A program made the position numbers and the translations under genes. Below are positions 14,642-19,918 of a stretch of DNA of 19,918 nucleotides, piece by piece. Below the pieces are notes generated by a model that worked only from the letters and a program-made list of their open reading frames with translations, did no database searches and was not told where the DNA came from. This stretch comes from Caldifarciminota bacterium (GTDB lineage Bacteria > Hydrothermota > Tepidihabitantia > SM23-42): assembly GCA_030671005.1 (NCBI GenBank), contig DAOVAN010000014.1, positions 1 through 19,918 on the forward strand, in the 5' to 3' direction. Position 1 is the stretch's first letter, and every line of letters begins with the position of its first letter.

Positions 14642-16612
14642 TTAACGTACTGCCGTTCCTGATGAAACAGGCTTGTCGGTTGTTACGAGAACAATGCCCT
14701 TCTTGCCCACCACAGCCAAAAGCATCCCTTCAGACAAAACTCCCTTTATTTTTGCCGGCGTGAGATTATCGACGACGATGATCGTTTTACCAACCAACTC
14801 TCCTGGCTCGTAGTCTTTGCCGACCCCGGCAACAATCTGCCTTTTCTGCTCACCGAGTTCAACCTGGCATTTGATCAAATTATCGGTACCTTCTACCCGC
14901 TCCGCCGTCAAGATCTTGGCTGTCTTCAGTGATACTTTCGAAAAGTAATCAAGATCAACCGTTTCCTTCTTGAGTTTCTCAACCTGGACCCTAACGACCT
15001 CGTCGGCGATTTTTTCAAAAAGGATTGAGGGCTCACCAACCGCGCGTACCGCCTCCGGCTTGCCGATTTCATCCCAATCATGTGGCACAGGTTGTATCAT
15101 CTTTTTTATTTTCTCGGCGCTAGAAGGAAGAAAAGGCTCTATCAATACTGACAGGGACGCCACAATATTCATACAAACATACATCGTCTTCGCACAAGCG
15201 TCGGGGTCTTTCTTGCGCGTCGACCAGGGTTCCTCATGGTCAAAATAACGATTAGCCTCTTGGGCTATTCTCATCACCTCTTGTAACCCGCCCTTGAACT
15301 CAAACTTCTCAATTCTTTTGCCAATTGTGTCGGGAGCTTTCTTCAACAAGTCAAGAATACGATTATCCCGTTCCGTGAGAGACGAAGCTTTAGGAACTGA
15401 AGAATCGTAGTATTTTTTAACGAAGGTCAAAGTGCGGTTAACGAAATTACCCAGGTTGTCTGCCAGCTCATTGTTGTGCCACACCTGGAAATCACGCCAG
15501 GTGAAATCAGTATCCCGCGCCTCAGGAGCGTTACGAGTCAGAGCATAACGTAGTGAATCTGATTTGAAGTCCTTCAAGTATTCGGGCAGCCATATCGCAT
15601 ACCCTTTTGAGGTCGAGAATTTTCCGCCCTCCAGATTAAGAAATTGGTTTGCCGGGATGTCCGAGGGCAAAACATAATCTCCATATGCCATAAGCATCGC
15701 CGGCCATATTAGAGCATGGAATACAATATTGTCCTTACCGATGAAATGCACCAATTTTGTGTCTTTCCCGAACCAGTAATCCTTCCACAAATCAGGCTTC
15801 CCTTTCTTTTCTGCCCATTCGATGGTCGACGAGATATAACCGATAGGTGCGTCGAACCAAACATAGAGAACCTTACCCTTCGCGTCCTTTAGGGGAACGG
15901 GTACACCCCATGATAAATCCCGCGTAATCGGACGGTCTTTAAGACCCTCCCTTAGCCAACCCCGTACAAAAGTCAGCACCGTTTCCTTCCAATCCTTCTT
16001 GTCCGCGACCCAGCTACTCAGTTTATCCTGAAACTGCGAGAGTCTGAAATACCAGTGCTTCGTCTGCGTCTTCTTGGGTGTTTCGCCACATATCAAACAA
16101 CGCGGTGCGATCAACTCAAATGGCTCAAGCCAATGCCCACAATTCTCGCACTGGTCACCGCGCGCACCCTCGTTTCCGCACTTCGGACATGTGCCAATGA
16201 TATAACGATCTGGTAAGAAGCGCTTACAGCGGGTACAGTGGAATTGCTCAACCTCGCGTGGATAGATGAGACCCTTTTCATATATCTTAAGAAAGAAATC
16301 CTGAGCTAGACGATGGTGAACGGACAGTGTCGTACGTGAGAAATTATCAAACGTCATGCCAAACTTTTTGAAGGATTCCTCTATCGACCGATTATATTGA
16401 TCAACGATCTCTCGTGGTGTCTTGTTCTGCTTTTCAGCGCTTATCGTAACAGGAACACCATGTTCATCAGTGCCACATATATACACAACGTCGCGTCCCT
16501 TGAGCCGTTGGTAGCGGACGTAGATGTCGGCTGGCAGATAGGCACCGGCCAGGTGTCCAAGATGAATATCGCCGTTTGCGTAAGGCAAAGCGCTGGTCAC
16601 TAATATTTTCAC
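14642..16612 (-). CDS. metG: Methionine--tRNA ligase with C-terminal tRNA-binding domain
   Basis: This class I synthetase of 656 residues charges initiator and elongator tRNA-Met. HIGH is HLGH (17-20) after TSALPYANGDI. The KMSKS loop is KFSTSKG (331-337). The zinc region (about 128-178) has four CxxC knuckles (CTRC, CPKC, CENC, CLIC), the two-zinc form. The anticodon-binding domain with NELADNLGNFVNRT follows. The C-terminal 110 or so residues are an EMAPII/Trbp111-like OB-fold (DYFSKVSLKTAKI, GVLSEGMLLAV) that promotes tRNA binding and dimerisation. The start is GTG; the -10 box of a good promoter ends 6 nt before it and there is no Shine-Dalgarno, so the message is probably leaderless. First gene of the metG-tatD-rsmA-DUF362 unit. 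Confidence 0.97.
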   Translation of the reverse strand: MKILVTSALPYANGDIHLGHLAGAYLPADIYVRYQRLKGRDVVYICGTDEHGVPVTISAEKQNKTPREIVDQYNRSIEESFKKFGMTFDNFSRTTLSVHHRLAQDFFLKIYEKGLIYPREVEQFHCTRCKRFLPDRYIIGTCPKCGNEGARGDQCENCGHWLEPFELIAPRCLICGETPKKTQTKHWYFRLSQFQDKLSSWVADKKDWKETVLTFVRGWLREGLKDRPITRDLSWGVPVPLKDAKGKVLYVWFDAPIGYISSTIEWAEKKGKPDLWKDYWFGKDTKLVHFIGKDNIVFHALIWPAMLMAYGDYVLPSDIPANQFLNLEGGKFSTSKGYAIWLPEYLKDFKSDSLRYALTRNAPEARDTDFTWRDFQVWHNNELADNLGNFVNRTLTFVKKYYDSSVPKASSLTERDNRILDLLKKAPDTIGKRIEKFEFKGGLQEVMRIAQEANRYFDHEEPWSTRKKDPDACAKTMYVCMNIVASLSVLIEPFLPSSAEKIKKMIQPVPHDWDEIGKPEAVRAVGEPSILFEKIADEVVRVQVEKLKKETVDLDYFSKVSLKTAKILTAERVEGTDNLIKCQVELGEQKRQIVAGVGKDYEPGELVGKTIIVVDNLTPAKIKGVLSEGMLLAVVGKKGIVLVTTDKPVSSGTAVR

Positions 16613-16618
16613 AGGTGT

Positions 16619-16646
16619 ATTATAAACGAATGCACCTGGAAGTCAA
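16619..16646 (-). promoter_or_regulatory. Promoter of the metG unit, predicted leaderless
   Basis: On the minus strand: TTGACT (16646-16641), 16 bp, perfect TATAAT (16624-16619), then 6 nt to the GTG of metG. It is divergent from the promoter of the first DUF6754 gene, with 30 bp between the -35 boxes. Confidence 0.8.
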
Positions 16647-16676
16647 CTACCTGTGGCACTAGATTTGTAATTTTCA

Positions 16677-16704
16677 TTGACATGCTGACTCGTAGCAGTA
16701 GAAT
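16677..16704 (+). promoter_or_regulatory. Promoter of the first DUF6754 gene, predicted leaderless
   Basis: TTGACA (16677-16682), 16 bp, TAGAAT (16699-16704), then 5 nt to the GTG at 16710. No Shine-Dalgarno precedes this GTG, so the promoter geometry is the main support for the start chosen. Confidence 0.72.
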
Positions 16705-16709
16705 AGATC

Positions 16710-17861
16710 GTGCGACTCCATTCCCTCCCCCTGCTTCCATGCCTCCTTGTCTCCTTGTCTCTTTGTCTCAAGGTCGCCATGCCTCAATCTGCCACGGTCA
16801 CCAAGTCCCCCGCAAACGTCCGGGCGGTCGACAAACCAAATGACGCAGGGTCCGAGATCCAAATTACCTGGACACTCTCAGTCGATGATCCATCCCTCGA
16901 GGGCTACGTTGTCTTCAGAAAGACAAAGACCGATACAGTCTATCAGAGAATAGGCTCAGCAACACGTGGTGTCTCGTTTTTTGAAGATGATGCAACGATC
17001 GATGGTGAAATCTACACATACACTGTAGCATCCTCCAGGGATGATGAGTTGTTTTATGCAGAATCCAGCAATATGGTCAGCTCTCGGCCTCAGATTTTCC
17101 ACACCGGCCGCATTAATGTCCTGCTCGCGATACTCTCTTTTGCCGGGCTACTTGCTTATTTTGTGTCGAAAGCAAGGACCGGTAAGACTCTCTACATCCG
17201 GCAGATCGCCGGTCTCGCCGCGGTCGAAGAGGCGGTGGGCAGGGCCACCGAGATGGGCAGACCTATATTGTATGTACCCGGACTCGGTGATATTGACTGG
17301 ACCGCGACTATTGCTTCGATGAACATATTGGGCGAAGTTGCGAAAAAAATCGCCCAGTATGACACGGAACTCATCGTGCCCAATACCTGGTCCGTAGTAT
17401 ACGCAGTATCAAAAGAAGTAGTAAAGGAATCATTTGTTTCTGAGGGTAGGCCCGAGAAATTCAAGGAAGACTACGTGCGTTATCTTACCGAAGCGCAGTT
17501 TGGCTTTGCGGCCGCGGTCAACGGCATCATGATACGCGAAAAACCAGCGACCAACTTCTTCATCGGCAAATTCTGGGCCGAATCGCTGATCATGGCCGAG
17601 ACCGGCGCCCAGGCCGGCGCATTTCAAATCGCGGGCACCGACTCCGTTCTTCAATTGCCCTTCTTTGTCACGGCCTGTGACTACACACTGATGGGCGAAG
17701 AGCTATACGCAGCCAGTGCCTACTTATCAAGGGAACCGATACTACTAGGTTCTCTAAAGGCACAAGATTACGGCAAGTTGATTGCACTACTCATACTCGT
17801 CGGATTCACCATCTTGGCCTTTCTGGGAGTGAATTTCCTCTCAGTACTCAGCGTACAATAG
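16710..17861 (+). CDS. Membrane protein with FN3 domain and DUF6754 domain (copy A)
   Basis: This is a 383-residue envelope protein of unknown function. In order: a signal peptide (1-26, with basic R2 and H4, hydrophobic core and AMPQSA end); an FN3 domain (about 33-127, with PANVRAVDKPNDAGS, the core Trp54, GYVVFRK and YTYTVAS); a transmembrane helix (about 135-152); a well-conserved soluble domain (about 160-355) that I recognise as DUF6754 from GRATEMGRPILYVPGLGD, EGRPEKF and CDYTLMGEELYAASAYLSREP; and a C-terminal membrane helix (about 357-376). The topology puts FN3 outside and DUF6754 in the cytoplasm. A near copy follows 187 nt downstream. It has its own promoter, so it may be a separate transcript from copy B. 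Confidence 0.87.
   Translation: MRLHSLPLLPCLLVSLSLCLKVAMPQSATVTKSPANVRAVDKPNDAGSEIQITWTLSVDDPSLEGYVVFRKTKTDTVYQRIGSATRGVSFFEDDATIDGEIYTYTVASSRDDELFYAESSNMVSSRPQIFHTGRINVLLAILSFAGLLAYFVSKARTGKTLYIRQIAGLAAVEEAVGRATEMGRPILYVPGLGDIDWTATIASMNILGEVAKKIAQYDTELIVPNTWSVVYAVSKEVVKESFVSEGRPEKFKEDYVRYLTEAQFGFAAAVNGIMIREKPATNFFIGKFWAESLIMAETGAQAGAFQIAGTDSVLQLPFFVTACDYTLMGEELYAASAYLSREPILLGSLKAQDYGKLIALLILVGFTILAFLGVNFLSVLSVQ
16745..16768 (+). repeat. Three tandem 8-bp units in the signal-peptide codons of copy A
   Basis: CCTTGTCT, CCTTGTCT and CTTTGTCT lie head to tail. Because 8 is not a multiple of 3, the units are read in changing frames as leucine, serine, valine and cysteine codons that form the hydrophobic core of the signal peptide. 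Gain or loss of one unit would shift the frame and switch the gene off. Confidence 0.75.
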
Positions 17862-18015
17862 AGAAACATCATCTATGATAAAACCATACCAGTCACCAAT
17901 TCGATGTCATGCAAATTGTCAAATGTTTAGCTGAGTTCCGGAGGAACGAAGTGCCGTTACATTATTGAAAAAGAAGGGAATGCGAAATCGGGGATTTGAC
18001 CCCATTATGCTTCGC

Positions 18016-18043
18016 TTGACACGTGTAGTTTTCTGCCTATAAT
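18016..18043 (+). promoter_or_regulatory. Promoter of the second DUF6754 gene, predicted leaderless
   Basis: Perfect TTGACA (18016-18021), 16 bp, perfect TATAAT (18038-18043), then 5 nt to the GTG at 18049. The predicted +1 falls on or next to the start codon. Confidence 0.82.
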
Positions 18044-18048
18044 AAGCG

Positions 18049-19137
18049 GTGATTTATCTGCTGATGCTCTTGAGCATCCTCCCCCCCAGTGACATCAAAG
18101 CAGTCGACAAGCCAAATGATGCCGGTTCCATAATTTCCTTGAGTTGGAAACTCTCGGTGGACGACGCATCGATCGACGGCTATGCAATATTAAGGAAAAC
18201 AACAACTGACACGACACTCCAGAGAATCGGCTCCACGATTCGGGGTGTTTCATCCTTTGAAGACGAAGGAGTGCAAGATAATACCGAGTACCAGTATCTT
18301 GTTGCGGCAATAAAGAACGGTGAGTTATTCTACTCCGAACACAGTAACACTGCAAAATCATTCGCACAAGTATTTCACACCGGTCGCATCAACGTGCTCG
18401 TAGCGATCGTAACCTTCACGTTAATGCTCGCCTATTTCGTCACTCTGGCAAGATCCGGCAAAGGACTCTTCATCAGGAAAATCGCAGGCCTCGCCGCGGT
18501 CGAAGAAGCAGTGGGCAGGGCCACCGAGATGGGCAAACCGATCCTCTACGTTCCCGGGCTCGGTGATATTGACTGGACCGCAACGATAGCATCGATGAAC
18601 ATACTGGGTGAAGTGGCGAGAAAGATCGCCCTTTACGATACTGCACTAATAGTCCCTAATAGATGGTCAGTGACCTTCACCGTAGCAAAAGAAGTCGTGA
18701 AGGAAGCGTTCATCTCTGAAGGCAGACCCGAGAAATTCAGGGAAGATTACGTACGCTATCTAACCGAAGCACAGTTTGGCTTTGCCGCCGCGGTCAACGG
18801 CATCATGATGCGCGAAAAACCAGCAACTAATTTCTTCATCGGCAGGTTCTGGGCCGAATCGCTGATCATGGCCGAAACCGGTTCCCAAGCCGGTTCCTTC
18901 CAGATCGCCGGCACTGACTCGGTGCTACAATTACCGTTCTTTGTCACAGCCTGTGACTATACATTGATGGGAGAAGAGCTGTATGCAGCGAGTGCCTACC
19001 TCTCACGCGAACCAATACTACTCGGTTCCCTAAAGGCACAAGATTACGGTAAACTCATCGCGCTGTTAATTTTGCTTGGCTTCACAGCCCTCTCATTTCT
19101 CAATCTAGATCTACTGCCACTCTTGAGGGTACAATGA
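18049..19137 (+). CDS. Membrane protein with FN3 domain and DUF6754 domain (copy B)
   Basis: This is a 362-residue paralogue of copy A with the same order: a short hydrophobic N-terminus (1-13), FN3 (about 13-106), transmembrane helix (about 114-131), DUF6754 (about 139-334) and C-terminal membrane helix. The DUF6754 part is nearly identical to copy A, while the FN3 and membrane helices differ more. The signal sequence (MIYLLMLLSILPPSD) is very short and has no basic residue before the hydrophobic run. The GTG start is set by the promoter just upstream and by the lack of in-frame alternatives before FN3. It heads an operon: its stop overlaps the next ATG as ATGA. Function unknown; the duplication suggests a hetero-oligomer or exchangeable subunits. 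Confidence 0.88.
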   Translation: MIYLLMLLSILPPSDIKAVDKPNDAGSIISLSWKLSVDDASIDGYAILRKTTTDTTLQRIGSTIRGVSSFEDEGVQDNTEYQYLVAAIKNGELFYSEHSNTAKSFAQVFHTGRINVLVAIVTFTLMLAYFVTLARSGKGLFIRKIAGLAAVEEAVGRATEMGKPILYVPGLGDIDWTATIASMNILGEVARKIALYDTALIVPNRWSVTFTVAKEVVKEAFISEGRPEKFREDYVRYLTEAQFGFAAAVNGIMMREKPATNFFIGRFWAESLIMAETGSQAGSFQIAGTDSVLQLPFFVTACDYTLMGEELYAASAYLSREPILLGSLKAQDYGKLIALLILLGFTALSFLNLDLLPLLRVQ

Positions 19138-19757
19138 AGCGAAAGCTACCTCTAGCCATATGCTTCATAATGGGAATAGTGATGATCGTTCAATTCTTCA
19201 TTCCCCACCCGGTGTCACTGGAATCTGCCAATGTCATATACAAATGGGTCATTGCGCTGATGGCCTTTGCCCTAGTACTTGCAATTGGTAATCTGATCCG
19301 ACATCACGGCTTTAAAATCCAGAAAAGAAAAGAGGGCTGGCCTTATAGTATCGTCACCCTGGCTGGTATGTTCGGCATGGCAATGGTCGGTCTCGTGTGG
19401 GGCGTGGCCCCGGATTCACTCTATCAGAGAATATTTCTTAATGTGCTTGCTCCGCTCGGCGGCACAATGTTCGCCCTACTTGCATACTACATGGCATCGG
19501 CTGCCTATCGTTCCTTTCGTGCCCGGAGTCTGGAAGCAACCTTACTCTTGGTTTCCGCGTTCATCGTTATGATTGGATTCATGCCGTTTGGTCAGTACGT
19601 ACACCCACAATTCCCAGCATTCGCTGAGTGGATCATGCGCGTACCGAACATGGCATCACAGCGTGGTATTCTCTTGGGCGTCGCCTTTGGTTCCATTGCG
19701 ACCGCCTTGAAGATAATCCTGGGCATTGAACGCTCATGGCTGGGAGGCAAAGAATGA
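19134..19757 (+). CDS. Polytopic membrane protein of the DUF6754 cluster
   Basis: This hydrophobic protein of 207 residues is not from a family I can name. Membrane helices are predicted at about 7-23, 37-54, 73-90, 103-120, 135-152 and 178-195, making five or six spans. A basic loop, RHHGFKIQKRKEG, follows the second. There is a conserved-looking GMFGMAMVGLVWGVAPD stretch. No enzyme motif is visible, and it resembles a structural or channel subunit. It overlaps copy B by 4 nt (ATGA) and the next gene by 4 nt (ATGA), so the three are translationally coupled and probably form one complex with the DUF6754 protein in the inner membrane. Confidence 0.8.
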   Translation: MKRKLPLAICFIMGIVMIVQFFIPHPVSLESANVIYKWVIALMAFALVLAIGNLIRHHGFKIQKRKEGWPYSIVTLAGMFGMAMVGLVWGVAPDSLYQRIFLNVLAPLGGTMFALLAYYMASAAYRSFRARSLEATLLLVSAFIVMIGFMPFGQYVHPQFPAFAEWIMRVPNMASQRGILLGVAFGSIATALKIILGIERSWLGGKE

Positions 19758-19918
19758 AGTGGTATGAGAGGATTACCACAATCGACCGCCGTGTTATCTA
19801 TCTACTCCTTACTGTTCTTGTCATCCTGCCGTTCTTCATCAAGATAACCATCCCTCAAAACATCATGCCTCAAACGAAGAGGCTGTTCGATTACATCGAA
19901 TCCATACCCCAGAATGAT
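19754..19918 (+). CDS. Membrane-anchored protein of the DUF6754 cluster (3' partial)
   Basis: Only the first 55 codons are inside the window, and the frame is open to the edge. The ATG overlaps the previous stop as ATGA. The visible protein begins with a charged segment (MKWYERITTIDRRV), then one transmembrane helix (about 15-30), then a soluble start containing TKRLFDYIESIP. I recall similar sequences next to DUF6754 genes in other bacteria, but no function. The rest of the gene is needed to classify it. Confidence 0.75.
   Translation, partial: MKWYERITTIDRRVIYLLLTVLVILPFFIKITIPQNIMPQTKRLFDYIESIPQND

Overview
The window looks like bacterial chromosome from an uncultured, probably anaerobic and possibly thermophilic lineage. 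I lean towards candidate division WOR-3 (Stahlbacteria) or a close relative. The reasons are an archaeal-type bifunctional fructose-1,6-bisphosphate aldolase/phosphatase, a PorV/PorQ-type outer-membrane barrel (so a diderm), an AAA_32-type cytoplasmic Lon protease, an AmmeMemoRadiSam radical SAM enzyme, and an FN3-DUF6754 membrane cluster. The lineage is an inference; no rRNA or other marker is present to settle it. I found no tRNA, rRNA, CRISPR array, transposase or phage gene. Coding density is very high and no gene-free stretch exceeds 300 bases.

Layout. Bases 1-1577 (+) hold the 3' part of a DNA glycosylase and an overlapping DUF4015 glycoside-hydrolase-like gene. Bases 1426-3590 (-) hold an outer-membrane barrel gene (tail-to-tail overlap with DUF4015) and the FBP aldolase/phosphatase gene. 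Bases 3833-6217 (+) hold the Lon-like protease, divergent from fbp and ending at a near-perfect palindromic terminator shared with the opposite strand. From 16612 back to 6250 (-) lies a long housekeeping block in three apparent transcription units: metG-tatD-rsmA-DUF362/ferredoxin; amrS alone; and holA-zinc ribbon protein-leuS-HARE-HTH protein, which ends at the shared terminator. Bases 16710-19918 (+) hold two tandem FN3-DUF6754 membrane proteins, a polytopic membrane protein, and the start of a fourth membrane protein. The last three are joined by ATGA stop/start overlaps.

Transcription signals are unusually legible. Seven sigma70-like promoters can be read by eye (fbp, lon, holA, amrS, metG and both DUF6754 genes), and all seven have a spacer of exactly 16 bp. 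For five of them the -10 box ends only 5-9 nt before an ATG or GTG start, so those mRNAs are predicted to be leaderless. In contrast, fbp and lon, which have 5' leaders, carry strong Shine-Dalgarno sequences.

The least understood part is the DUF6754 cluster at the right edge. It encodes duplicated envelope proteins with an extracytoplasmic FN3 domain, a membrane anchor, a strongly conserved soluble domain of unknown function and a C-terminal membrane helix, together with two further membrane proteins. It is the best candidate here for an undescribed system.
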